Positions 1-7,447 of a stretch of DNA of 12,394 nucleotides are shown in pieces. Each line of letters begins with the position of its first letter. Positions within the stretch are counted from its first letter, which is position 1. Below the pieces are notes generated by a model. It was not told the DNA's origin and searched no databases. It saw only the letters and a program-made list of their open reading frames with translations. A program made the translations under genes and the position numbers. Origin of the DNA: an uncultured Lachnospiraceae bacterium (GTDB lineage Bacteria > Bacillota > Clostridia > Lachnospirales > Anaerotignaceae); the NCBI GenBank assembly GCA_944384285.1, contig CALWSX010000031.1:1-12394 (forward strand), given 5' to 3'.

Positions 1-2
1 AT

Positions 3-1118
3 TCAGAAGACGAAATAGGTCAGCTTACACAAACTTTTAATTACATGGCAGAGAAATTAAGTAAATCCATGAAGGAAATTTCAAAAGAAAAAAATAAACT
101 TGAAGTTATACTTCATAATATGACAGACGGAGTTATAGCATTTGATTCGGAAGGAAACCTTTCCCATGTTAACAGTGCTGCACTTGATATGCTTGAAATT
201 TCTGACATGCCGGAAACGTTTAAAGAGTTTTCGTCAAAGTTTGATTTTAATATAAATATTTATTTTGATTTGAAGAACAGCATTACAAAAGAAGCTATAT
301 TCCCTGTTTCAAAAAAATATATAAAAGCTACTTTTTCACCTTTCTTTGTATCTAAAAAAGATATGGGTGGAATTATAGTTGTTCTTGCTGATATTACAGA
401 ACAGAAGAAGCTTGATGATATGAGAAAAGAATTCGTTGCAAATGTTTCACATGAGTTAAGAACGCCTTTAACAACTGTAAAAACATATACAGAAACACTT
501 ATGGAAGGCGCAATGGACGATAGAGAAACAGCTATGGAATTTTTATCAATAATCAATACAGAAGCAGACAGAATGGCATTTTTGGTAAGAGATTTACTTC
601 AGCTTTCAAGATTTGATAATCATCAGATTGAGCTTAACATAACCAAAGTTAATTTAAATGAAGTTATGGAAGAAAATATAAGACAAAGTAAAATTCATGC
701 TGAAAACAAAAACCAAACTCTTACATTTATTCCAAGACCGACAGAAATACCTATAGATTGTGACAGAGAAAGAATTAATCAGGTAGTGAATAATATTCTT
801 ACTAACTCTATAAAATACAGCTTAGAAGGGGCTGTAATTAAGTCATGGATAGAGGAAGATGACGAATATTTTAAAGTAATTGTAAAAGATAACGGACTTG
901 GTATTAAAAAAGATGATTTAGGCAGGATTTTTGAAAGATTTTACAGAGCTGATAAAGCAAGAAGCAGGTCTATGGGAGGGACAGGCCTTGGACTCGCTAT
1001 TGCGAAAGAAATCATGGAAATTCATGGTGGAAAAATTACAGCTGAAAGTGATTATGGAAAAGGTACAACCATGACACTTTGGTTTCCAAAAGAATTTAAA
1101 AATTTAAACATTAAATAA
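3..1118 (+). CDS. Sensor histidine kinase, WalK/PhoR-like, 5'-truncated by the window edge
   Basis: Membrane sensor kinase of a two-component system; only the cytoplasmic part is visible. The frame is open from the window edge, and the first codons read SEDEIGQLTQTFNYMAEKL, the typical end of a HAMP linker, so the ATG at 45 is internal and the real start lies upstream. After HAMP comes a coiled linker, a PAS-like domain (about 60-390: GVIAFDSEGNLSHVN), then HisKA with the H-box FVANVSHELRTPL (phospho-acceptor His codon at 450-452), then HATPase_c with an N-box (NNILTNSIKYS), a G1 box (DNGLGI), an F-box (IFERFYR) and a G2 box (GGTGLGLAIAKEI). The HAMP-PAS-HisKA-HATPase order matches WalK/VicK and PhoR/ResE kinases. 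The partner response regulator would be expected upstream, outside the window. No YycH/YycI-type gene follows; a terminator does. Kinase identity is certain; the subfamily is not. Confidence 0.93.
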   Translation, partial: SEDEIGQLTQTFNYMAEKLSKSMKEISKEKNKLEVILHNMTDGVIAFDSEGNLSHVNSAALDMLEISDMPETFKEFSSKFDFNINIYFDLKNSITKEAIFPVSKKYIKATFSPFFVSKKDMGGIIVVLADITEQKKLDDMRKEFVANVSHELRTPLTTVKTYTETLMEGAMDDRETAMEFLSIINTEADRMAFLVRDLLQLSRFDNHQIELNITKVNLNEVMEENIRQSKIHAENKNQTLTFIPRPTEIPIDCDRERINQVVNNILTNSIKYSLEGAVIKSWIEEDDEYFKVIVKDNGLGIKKDDLGRIFERFYRADKARSRSMGGTGLGLAIAKEIMEIHGGKITAESDYGKGTTMTLWFPKEFKNLNIK

Positions 1119-1152
1119 AAAGACAGGATTTTATAATCCTGTCTTTATTTTT
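1119..1152 (+). terminator. Rho-independent terminator after the sensor kinase
   Basis: A perfect 12-bp stem (AAAGACAGGATT at 1119-1130 with AATCCTGTCTTT at 1135-1146) encloses a TTAT loop and is followed by ATTTTT. It begins directly after the TAA stop, so the kinase is the last gene of its operon. Confidence 0.88.
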
Positions 1153-1315
1153 GAAGATTAAAATTTTTTCATTTTTTTCCTATTTTTTTATCAGAAAGTC
1201 TAAATTTGAAGACTAATTCAAAATGGCTTTTATATATCAAAAATATGCTTTTTTGTTCGTTTTGACATTAAATTTTTATAAATAGGCAAGTATTTTTATT
1301 AATTTACCACAATAT

Positions 1316-1333
1316 TTGTTAAAATAGTAACAT
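1316..1333. promoter_or_regulatory. Candidate Rex-type redox operator
   Basis: TTGTTAA-AATA-GTAACAT matches the Rex consensus TTGTTAA-N4-TTAACAA at 12 of 14 specified positions. Rex senses NADH/NAD+ and controls fermentation genes in Clostridia. The site lies about 75-90 bp upstream of the best -35 box, which is far for simple repression, and the local sequence is very AT-rich, so a chance match is possible. Confidence 0.35.
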
Positions 1334-1405
1334 AAAAAACTTTATATTTTTTAAATTCTTATCAAATTTTACTATAAATGTGTAAACTTTATTTTACAAA
1401 ATCTA

Positions 1406-1434
1406 TTGTTTTAAACAGAAAAAAATGATATTAT
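1406..1434 (+). promoter_or_regulatory. Candidate sigma-A promoter of ppdK
   Basis: The -35 box TTGTTT (1406-1411) is followed by a 17-bp spacer and the -10 box TATTAT (1429-1434), with an extended TG at 1426-1427. Transcription would begin near 1441, giving a leader of about 120 nt before the ATG at 1561. Confidence 0.6.
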
Positions 1435-1452
1435 CAAATTGTGTGTAGTGTA

Positions 1453-1483
1453 TACAAAATTAATTCTTTATACTAATTTTGTA
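1453..1483. repeat. 10-bp inverted repeat just downstream of the ppdK promoter
   Basis: TACAAAATTA (1453-1462) and its exact reverse complement TAATTTTGTA (1474-1483) are separated by 11 bp, so equivalent positions are 21 bp apart, two helical turns. The repeat lies at about +12 to +42 of the predicted transcript, a classic place for a dimeric repressor. An AT-only hairpin in the leader RNA is the alternative. A further TACAAAAT copy lies at 1395-1402, just upstream of the -35 box. Confidence 0.5.
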
Positions 1484-1560
1484 AATGCTTGGCGTAGACA
1501 AAACATATTGGGATTTTATTTTTTAAAAACGTTTTGCTTATTTTAAGGAGGATATAAGCT

Positions 1561-4185
1561 ATGGCTAAGAAGTACGTTTATATGTTTAATGAAGGAAATG
1601 CATCTATGCGCAATTTGTTGGGGGGAAAAGGTGCTAACCTTGCTGAGATGACTGTAATGGGACTTCCTATTCCAAAAGGATTTACTATCACAACAGAAGC
1701 CTGCACAGAATATAATGAGGGTGGAAAAGTTTTAAGCCAGGAAATGATCGATCAGATCAATGAAGCTATTGAAAAACTTGAAGAAATCGCAGGTAAAAAA
1801 TTGGGGGACCCTAAAAATCCATTGCTTGTTTCCGTTCGTTCAGGTGCTAGAGCATCTATGCCGGGCATGATGGATACTGTTTTAAACTTAGGACTTAATG
1901 ACATTTCTGTTGTTGGTCTTGCTGAAAAAACAGGAAACGAAAGATTTGCTTACGACTCATACAGAAGATTTATTATGATGTTCTCAGATGTTGTTATCGG
2001 TTTAAACAAATCTAAATTTGAAAGACTTCTTGATGATTACAAAGAATCTGTAGGTGCTAAATATGACACAGATTTATCAGCAGAAGATTTAAAAACAATT
2101 ACTAAAAAATTCAAAGATTTATATTTTGAAGAAATGAAAACTGAATTCCCACAGGATCCAAAAGAACAGCTTTTTGAAGCTGCAAAAGCCGTTTTCCGTT
2201 CATGGGATAATCCTCGTGCTTTCGTTTACAGAGCTATGAATGATATTCCATACAGCTGGGGTACAGCAGTAAATGTTCAGATGATGGTTTTCGGAAACAT
2301 GGGAGATACATCAGGTACGGGTGTTGCATTCACAAGAAATGCTGCAACAGGTGAAAAGAAAATGCTTGGTGAATATCTTGTAAATGCACAGGGTGAAGAC
2401 GTTGTTGCTGGTATCAGAACTCCAAACCCTATCGACAGACTTGCTGTTGATATGCCTGAAGTATACAAACAGTTTATGGATATTACAGAAAGACTTGAAA
2501 AACATTATAAAGATATGCAGGATATGGAATTTACTATTGAAGAAGGTAAACTCTATTTCCTCCAGACAAGAAACGGAAAAAGAACAGCTCAGGCTGCTTT
2601 AAGAATTGCTGTTGAAATGGTTGAAGAGGGACTTATTACTATTGATGAAGCTCTTATGAAAGTTGAACCAAAACAGCTTGACCAGCTTCTTCACCCTGTT
2701 TTTGATGCAAAAGCTTTAAAAGAAGCAAAACCTATCGGAAAAGGTCTTCCAGCTTCTCCAGGTGCTGCTGCTGGTAGAATAGTATTTTCTGCAGAAGATG
2801 CTAAAAAATGGGCTGATGATGGCGAAAGAGTAATTCTTGTACGTCTTGAAACATCACCTGATGATATTATCGGTATGGCTGTATCACAGGGTATTTTAAC
2901 AGTTCGTGGTGGTATGACTAGCCACGCAGCCGTTGTTGCACGTGGTATGGGAACATGCTGTGTATCCGGTTGTGAAGAAATTAAATTAGATTATGATAAA
3001 AAAGAATTCACATTAGGTGGAAATACATATAAAGAAGGAGATTATATCTCACTTGATGGTTCAACAGGTAATATTTATGGATTAGATATTCCTACAACAG
3101 AACCTGAAATCTCCGGAAATTTTGAAAAATTCATGTCATGGGCTGATAACAGAAGACGCCTTCAGGTAAGAGCAAATGCTGATAATCCTACAGATGCAGC
3201 TGTAGCTTTGGAATTTGGAGCACAGGGTATCGGCCTTACAAGAACAGAGCATATGTTCTTTGAAGAAGAAAGAATCCAGAACTTCAGAAAAGTTATTCTT
3301 TCAGACTCTGTAGAAGAAAGAGAAAAATTCCTTGCAGGTATTTTACCATATCAGAAAGGCGACTTTAAAGGAATTTATGAAGTAATGCAGGGAAGACCTG
3401 TTACTATAAGACTTCTTGACCCACCATTACATGAATTCCTTCCTACAACAGATGCAGAATATGAATCATTAGCAAAAGAAATGGGCAAACCTGTATCAGA
3501 ACTTAAATTAAAAGGAAAAAATCTTCATGAACTTAACCCAATGATGGGACATCGTGGATGCCGTCTTGCAGTAAGCTATCCTGAAATTGCTAGAATGCAG
3601 ACAAGAGCAATTATGGAAGCTGCTATAGAAGTTAAAGAAGAAAAAGGCTTTGATATTGTTCCTGAAATTATGGTTCCACTTGTTGGCGAAATCAAAGAAT
3701 TGAAATTTGTTAAAAATATTCTTGTAGAAACAGCTGAAAAAGTTATGGAAGAAAAAGGCGTTAAAATTCCTTACCATATCGGAACAATGATTGAAATTCC
3801 AAGAGCTGCTCTTACAGCTGATTGTATTGCAGAAGAAGCTGAATTTTTCTCATTCGGTACAAACGACCTTACACAGCTTACATTTGGTTTATCAAGAGAT
3901 GATGCAGGAAAAATCCTTGCAGACTATATTGACAAAAATATCTATGAAGTAGACCCAACAGCAAGACTTGACAGAACAGGTGTAGGCCAGCTTATGCAGA
4001 TTGCTGTATCAAAAGCAAAACCAGTACGTCCTGACATTCACTTAGGAATTTGTGGTGAACACGGCGGAGACCCTTCATCAATTGAATTCTGCCATATTTT
4101 AGGACTTGATTATGTATCATGTTCACCTTATAGAGTTCCTATTGCAAGACTTGCAGCAGCTCAGGCAGCTATTAAAAATAACTAA
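1561..4185 (+). CDS. ppdK: Pyruvate, phosphate dikinase
   Basis: Cytoplasmic enzyme interconverting pyruvate + ATP + Pi and PEP + AMP + PPi. At 874 residues it has the length of the Clostridium symbiosum enzyme and keeps its numbering: the phospho-carrier is His455 in GGMTSHAAVVARG, preceded by Thr453 (the residue phosphorylated by the plant regulatory protein), and the catalytic Cys831 lies in GICGEHGGDPSS. Domain order is ATP-grasp nucleotide-binding (about 1-340, with GGKGANLAEM and SVRSGARASMPGMMDTVLN), a linker, the swivelling phosphohistidine domain (about 390-510) and the C-terminal PEP/pyruvate TIM barrel (about 530-874, with GLTRTEHMF and FSFGTNDLTQ). The start is set by AAGGAGG (1545-1551) nine bases upstream. 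It is monocistronic, with a promoter upstream and a terminator downstream. In anaerobes it can serve PPi-dependent glycolysis (PEP to pyruvate, gaining ATP) or PEP synthesis; sequence alone does not give the direction. Confidence 0.98.
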   Translation: MAKKYVYMFNEGNASMRNLLGGKGANLAEMTVMGLPIPKGFTITTEACTEYNEGGKVLSQEMIDQINEAIEKLEEIAGKKLGDPKNPLLVSVRSGARASMPGMMDTVLNLGLNDISVVGLAEKTGNERFAYDSYRRFIMMFSDVVIGLNKSKFERLLDDYKESVGAKYDTDLSAEDLKTITKKFKDLYFEEMKTEFPQDPKEQLFEAAKAVFRSWDNPRAFVYRAMNDIPYSWGTAVNVQMMVFGNMGDTSGTGVAFTRNAATGEKKMLGEYLVNAQGEDVVAGIRTPNPIDRLAVDMPEVYKQFMDITERLEKHYKDMQDMEFTIEEGKLYFLQTRNGKRTAQAALRIAVEMVEEGLITIDEALMKVEPKQLDQLLHPVFDAKALKEAKPIGKGLPASPGAAAGRIVFSAEDAKKWADDGERVILVRLETSPDDIIGMAVSQGILTVRGGMTSHAAVVARGMGTCCVSGCEEIKLDYDKKEFTLGGNTYKEGDYISLDGSTGNIYGLDIPTTEPEISGNFEKFMSWADNRRRLQVRANADNPTDAAVALEFGAQGIGLTRTEHMFFEEERIQNFRKVILSDSVEEREKFLAGILPYQKGDFKGIYEVMQGRPVTIRLLDPPLHEFLPTTDAEYESLAKEMGKPVSELKLKGKNLHELNPMMGHRGCRLAVSYPEIARMQTRAIMEAAIEVKEEKGFDIVPEIMVPLVGEIKELKFVKNILVETAEKVMEEKGVKIPYHIGTMIEIPRAALTADCIAEEAEFFSFGTNDLTQLTFGLSRDDAGKILADYIDKNIYEVDPTARLDRTGVGQLMQIAVSKAKPVRPDIHLGICGEHGGDPSSIEFCHILGLDYVSCSPYRVPIARLAAAQAAIKNN

Positions 4186-4200
4186 TTAAAAAATAATTTT

Positions 4201-4227
4201 AGCGTACCGGAAACGGTACGCTTTTTT
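4201..4227 (+). terminator. Rho-independent terminator of ppdK
   Basis: The stem AGCGTACCG / CGGTACGCT (4201-4209 with 4214-4222) is capped by a GAAA tetraloop and followed by a run of T. It is one of the most GC-rich short segments in the window and is a textbook terminator. Confidence 0.95.
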
Positions 4228-4254
4228 ATAGATTATTATAAGATTTTAATATGT

Positions 4255-4283
4255 AAAAAAACTCCTTGCATAAAAGCAAGGAG
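4255..4283 (-). terminator. Rho-independent terminator of the acyl-CoA synthetase
   Basis: Read on the minus strand, CTCCTTGC and GCAAGGAG (4276-4283 with 4262-4269) form an 8-bp stem with a 6-base loop, followed by seven T (complement of 4255-4261). It starts eight bases past the synthetase stop codon and faces the ppdK terminator, so the convergent genes are insulated from each other. Confidence 0.9.
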
Positions 4284-4290
4284 ATAAATT

Positions 4291-5925
4291 TTAAGCTCTA
4301 TTTTGCTGGGCAACAAGGTGTTCTGCACCATACATTTTTCTAAGTTTAGGTTTTTCAATTTTACCAGTTGAGTTTCTAGGGATTTCTGCAAATATGATAG
4401 TTTTTGGTCGTTTGTAACGAGGAAGATCAAGACAAAAATCTCTGATTTCTTCTTCTGTACAGGTCATACCATCTTTAATTTCAATAATAGCACCTGTAAT
4501 TTCACCAAGTCTTTTATCAGGAAGACCGATTACAGCGGCATCTTTAATTTTATTGCATTTTCTAAGGAAGTCTTCAATCTGAACAGGGTAAATATTTTCG
4601 CCACCGCTGACAATAACGTCTTTTTTACGGTCTACAAGGAATATAAATCCATCTTCATCTTGCATAGCCATATCACCTGTGAAAAGCCAACCATCTTTTA
4701 ATGTTTCGCTTGTTGCTTTTGGATCATTGTAGTAACATTTCATAAGACCAGGACCTTTTACACAAAGTTCGCCAACTTCTCCCTGAGGTACAGTTTTACC
4801 GTTTTCATCAACAATTTTACATTCCCAACGGTATCCAGGTATTCCGATAGCTCCGACTTTATGTATATTTTCCATTCCAAGATGAACACAGCCAGGGCCA
4901 GTTGATTCGGAAAGACCATAGTTTGTATCATATTGATGATGTGGGAAATATTCTTTCCAACGATGAATCATAGAAGGTGGAACAGGCTGAGCACCTATAT
5001 GCATAAGACGCCATTGATCTAAATGGTAATCAGATAATTTAATATCGCCTCTGTCAAGCGCATCAAGTATATCCTGTGCCCAAGGCACTAAAAGCCAAAC
5101 TATAGTACAGCGTTCTTGTGAAACAGCATTTAATATAATTTCCGGCGTTGTTCCTTTTAAAAGTACTGCTTTGCTTCCTGCGATAAGACTTCCCATCCAG
5201 TGGAATTTTGCTCCTGTGTGGTAAAGAGGTGGTATACAAAGGAATGTATCTTCTCTTCCTGTTTCGTGGTGTTTTTGTTCCATCTGAGCTGCTTGAAGCA
5301 AGCTTGTGTGACTATGTAAAATGGCTTTAGGAAATCCTGTTGTACCTGATGAAAAGTAAATAGCCGCGTCATCTTCATCTTCAATACGAACTAATGGAGC
5401 TCTGCTTGAACAATCAGATACTAAAGAATGGTAACTTTCTGCAAAAGTAGGGCAGTTGTCACCAAAGAATATAAGAAGACGATGTCTGCAAAGTTTGTCT
5501 GCAATAGCTTCTAAACGTCCAATAAATTCAGGACCGAAAAGAAGTACATCAACTTCTGCTAATTCAGCACAATACAAAATTTCTTCTGATGAAAAACGGA
5601 AATTAAAAGGTACAGCGATAGCGCCAGTTTTTAAAATGCCAAAATAGATAGGGAGCCATTCAAGACAGTTGAACATAAGAATAGCTACTTTATCACCTTT
5701 TTTTACACCACGATTTAAGAGCATATTAGCAACACGGTTTGCTTTTTCGTCAAAAACACTCCATGTAATTTCTCTTCGATATGGTTCAGATGAAGTAGGC
5801 TGCATAAGGTCATACTCTTTCCAAGTAGTTCTTCTTGTGTCAGGCATAGTTGGGTTTAATTCAATTAAAGCCACTTCATCTCCGTAAAGTTTACAGTTTC
5901 TTTCAAGTAAATCGGTAACAGGCAT
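4291..5925 (-). CDS. AMP-forming acyl-CoA synthetase (ANL superfamily)
   Basis: Adenylate-forming ligase: carboxylic acid + ATP + CoA giving acyl-CoA + AMP + PPi. All core motifs are present in the 544 residues: the phosphate-binding loop SSGTTGFPK (192-200), YGLSES (336-341), TGD (416-418), the hinge region DRKKDVIVSGGENIYP (432-447) and the catalytic lysine of the C-terminal domain in NSTGK (K522). There is no signal peptide or membrane segment. The start ATG at 5925 has AGAGG at 5933-5937 (minus-strand sense) seven bases away. The substrate cannot be read from sequence; families of this length act on medium- or long-chain, carnitine-like or aryl acids. The gene is divergent from an aminotransferase and near iorAB, which suggests an organic acid from amino-acid breakdown, but this is inference. 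A segment of about 30 residues between the first beta-strand and the TWSVFDEKANRVAN helix (about 22-53) looks like a small family-specific insertion. Confidence 0.92.
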   Translation of the reverse strand: MPVTDLLERNCKLYGDEVALIELNPTMPDTRRTTWKEYDLMQPTSSEPYRREITWSVFDEKANRVANMLLNRGVKKGDKVAILMFNCLEWLPIYFGILKTGAIAVPFNFRFSSEEILYCAELAEVDVLLFGPEFIGRLEAIADKLCRHRLLIFFGDNCPTFAESYHSLVSDCSSRAPLVRIEDEDDAAIYFSSGTTGFPKAILHSHTSLLQAAQMEQKHHETGREDTFLCIPPLYHTGAKFHWMGSLIAGSKAVLLKGTTPEIILNAVSQERCTIVWLLVPWAQDILDALDRGDIKLSDYHLDQWRLMHIGAQPVPPSMIHRWKEYFPHHQYDTNYGLSESTGPGCVHLGMENIHKVGAIGIPGYRWECKIVDENGKTVPQGEVGELCVKGPGLMKCYYNDPKATSETLKDGWLFTGDMAMQDEDGFIFLVDRKKDVIVSGGENIYPVQIEDFLRKCNKIKDAAVIGLPDKRLGEITGAIIEIKDGMTCTEEEIRDFCLDLPRYKRPKTIIFAEIPRNSTGKIEKPKLRKMYGAEHLVAQQNRA

Positions 5926-5983
5926 AAAAATCCCTCTCTTTCTATTTTGTTATGCAATTTAAATTTAGTCGTAATCTCTGCCT

Positions 5984-5999
5984 CTTTAAACCGTTAAAG
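5984..5999. repeat. Short palindrome in the leader of the acyl-CoA synthetase
   Basis: CTTTAA-ACCG-TTAAAG is a 6-bp-arm dyad lying about 10-25 bases downstream of the predicted minus-strand transcription start. It could be a second operator or a small leader hairpin. With such short AT-rich arms it may be chance. Confidence 0.3.
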
Positions 6000-6015
6000 T
6001 AATTGCTTGAAACTA

Positions 6016-6044
6016 AGGATAGCACATTTATTTTGAAAAGTCAA
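6016..6044 (-). promoter_or_regulatory. Promoter of the acyl-CoA synthetase gene
   Basis: On the minus strand, TTGACT (6044-6039), a 17-bp spacer and TATCCT (6021-6016), with the extended TGC immediately before the -10, form a good sigma-A promoter. The predicted start near 6009 gives a leader of about 85 nt. The -35 lies inside the left arm of the 6040-6083 inverted repeat. Confidence 0.7.
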
Positions 6045-6083
6045 CAATAAAAAAAGTTTTAATACATCTTTTTTATTGTTGAC
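6040..6083. repeat. 15-bp perfect inverted repeat shared by two divergent promoters (candidate operator)
   Basis: GTCAACAATAAAAAA (6040-6054) and its exact reverse complement (6069-6083) are separated by 14 bp. Each arm carries one -35 hexamer, facing outward, so a protein bound here would control both genes together. The core TTATTGTT recurs a third time in direct orientation at 6101-6108, on the -10 of the plus-strand promoter, so the site may be a three-half-site operator. I cannot name the regulator. Confidence 0.7.
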
Positions 6084-6107
6084 ATATTTTACAATTTGAC
6101 TTATTGT
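6079..6107 (+). promoter_or_regulatory. Promoter of the aminotransferase gene
   Basis: A consensus -35 TTGACA (6079-6084), a 17-bp spacer and a -10 TATTGT (6102-6107). The predicted start near 6114 gives a leader of about 34 nt. The -35 overlaps the right arm of the 6040-6083 inverted repeat. Confidence 0.7.
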
Positions 6108-6147
6108 TTTTATATGAAAATATATAGCAGAAGGAGTTGTTTATTAT

Positions 6148-7332
6148 ATGTTAAATGAAAGAATGATAGGCCTTGGGACTCAGCGTTCAGTAATTCGTGA
6201 ACTTTTTGAATTTGGAAAAATGCGTGCCGCAGAAGTAGGTGCTGAAAACGTATTTGATTTTTCTATTGGTAATCCAAGCGTTCCGGCTCCTTCATGTGTT
6301 ACTGAAACTGCTTTAAATTTGATTAAAACTATGGACCCAGTTGTTCTTCATGGATATACAAGCGCACAGGGAGATGCAAATGTAAGAAAAACTATTGCAG
6401 ATTCTTTAAATTTGCGTTTTGGTACTAAATATACACAAGATAACCTTTATTTGACAACAGGGGCGGCTGCAGCATTATGTTGTTGTTTTAATGGTATGAC
6501 ATGCCCTATGGACGAATTTATAGTTTTTGCACCATATTTCCCAGAATATAAGGTGTTTATTGAAGGCGCCGGTGCTAAAATGGTTTTAATACCTGCTGAT
6601 ACAGAAGCTTTCCAGATAGATTTTGATAAATTTGAAAAAGCAATAACAAAACACACAAAAGGTGTTATAGTTAATTCTCCAAATAATCCTTCAGGTGTAG
6701 TTTATTCAGAAGATACTATTAAAAAACTTGCAGAAATACTTAAACGTAAATCAGAAGAATATGGAAATCCTATTTATTTAATTTCTGATGAACCATACAG
6801 AGAAATCGTATTTTCAGGAACTAAAGTACCATTTCTTCCTAAATACTATAACAATACAATAGTATGCTATTCATGGTCAAAATCTCTTTCACTTCCTGGT
6901 GAACGTCTTGGATATGTTCTTATCCCTGATGAAGTAGAGGACTCAAAAATGGTTTATGCAGCTGTTGCAGGTGCAGGACGTTCTTTAGGTTATGTATGTG
7001 CACCTAGTATGTTCCAGCATATTTGTGCAGCATGTGCCTCAAAAACAGCGGATATTTCTATCTACGAAACAAATAAAAATATCCTCTTAAAAGCTCTTAG
7101 AGAGATGGGATATCATGTAGTAGAACCAGGCGGAACTTTCTATATGTTCCCAAGAACTTTGGAAGAAAATGATATTGCATTTTGTGAAAAAGCTAAGAAA
7201 TACAATCTTTTAATAGTTCCTGGAACAGGTTTTGGCTGTCCAGGTCATACAAGAATTTCTTATTGTGTACCTACAGAAAGAATAGAAAGATCATTAGTAG
7301 CTTTTGAAGCTCTTGCAAAAGAATATAAATAA
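6148..7332 (+). CDS. Pyridoxal-phosphate-dependent class I aminotransferase
   Basis: Fold-type I aminotransferase (394 residues, cytoplasmic) that moves an amino group between an amino acid and a 2-oxoacid. The cofactor lysine is K245 in YSWSKSLSLPGERLGY. Other expected residues are N180 in NSPNNPSG, D214 in SDEPYRE (pairs with the pyridine nitrogen), Y217, and R369 in HTRISYC (binds the substrate carboxylate). FSIGNPSVPAPS near the N-terminus is typical of the AspC/aromatic-aminotransferase group. AGAAGGAG at 6129-6136 supports the ATG at 6148. The substrate is not readable directly; aspartate, alanine or an aromatic amino acid are all possible. Convergent iorAB, which oxidises aryl-pyruvates, and the divergent co-regulated acyl-CoA synthetase make an aromatic or branched amino acid an attractive guess. 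There is an unusual CCC run (AALCCCFNGMTC, about residues 108-119) in the cofactor-binding region. Confidence 0.93.
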   Translation: MLNERMIGLGTQRSVIRELFEFGKMRAAEVGAENVFDFSIGNPSVPAPSCVTETALNLIKTMDPVVLHGYTSAQGDANVRKTIADSLNLRFGTKYTQDNLYLTTGAAAALCCCFNGMTCPMDEFIVFAPYFPEYKVFIEGAGAKMVLIPADTEAFQIDFDKFEKAITKHTKGVIVNSPNNPSGVVYSEDTIKKLAEILKRKSEEYGNPIYLISDEPYREIVFSGTKVPFLPKYYNNTIVCYSWSKSLSLPGERLGYVLIPDEVEDSKMVYAAVAGAGRSLGYVCAPSMFQHICAACASKTADISIYETNKNILLKALREMGYHVVEPGGTFYMFPRTLEENDIAFCEKAKKYNLLIVPGTGFGCPGHTRISYCVPTERIERSLVAFEALAKEYK

Positions 7333-7355
7333 AATTTTATAGATTTTATAGAAAG

Positions 7356-7386
7356 AAAAAGACATCTTTAAAAGATGTCTTTTTTT
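7356..7386. terminator. Bidirectional terminator between the aminotransferase and iorB
   Basis: AAAAAGACATCTT (7356-7368) pairs with AAGATGTCTTTTT (7372-7384). The hairpin is followed by a T-run on the plus strand (7380-7386) and, read on the minus strand, by TTTTTCTTTC, so it can stop both convergent units. Confidence 0.88.
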
Positions 7387-7447
7387 AATTTAAAATAAAA
7401 AGTTTATCGTTTTTTATAAGGGTATTGATTTTTCAATTCCCTTAATA

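Larger units (their letters stand above)
1153..1560 (+). other. AT-rich upstream region of ppdK with promoter and candidate operators
   Basis: No credible gene is present in this stretch. The longest start-to-stop frame I found, a 20-codon one at 1223, has no ribosome binding site. The region holds a candidate promoter (1406-1434), a Rex-like dyad (1316-1333), a small TGTAAA-N6-TTTACA dyad (1381-1398), three copies of TACAAAAT (1395-1402, 1453-1460 and inverted at 1476-1483), a 10-bp inverted repeat (1453-1483), the palindrome AAAACGTTTT (1526-1535) and the ribosome binding site of ppdK. Such a long, dyad-rich upstream region implies that ppdK is regulated rather than constitutive. I recognise no riboswitch class in it. 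Confidence 0.6.

Noticed and set aside
260..556. Open frames antisense to the sensor kinase and similar frames antisense to ppdK, the synthetase and the nuclease
   Set aside because: They lie entirely inside well-supported genes, show no known motifs and have low-complexity composition; they are shadows of the coding strand.
1223..1285. 20-codon hydrophobic frame upstream of ppdK as a leader peptide
   Set aside because: It has no ribosome binding site, lies upstream of the predicted ppdK transcription start and is composed of AT-rich codons expected by chance.
1486..1536. CcpA-type cre sites around the CG steps at 1493 and 1530
   Set aside because: Both candidates have several mismatches to WTGNNARCGNWWWCAW at the fixed TG or CA positions, so neither is convincing.
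7417..7444. Hairpin directly after iorB as an independent terminator
   Set aside because: The stem (TAAGGG/CCCTTA plus inner pairs with a T-T mismatch) is fair, but no T-run follows on either strand; the 7356-7386 hairpin is the real terminator.
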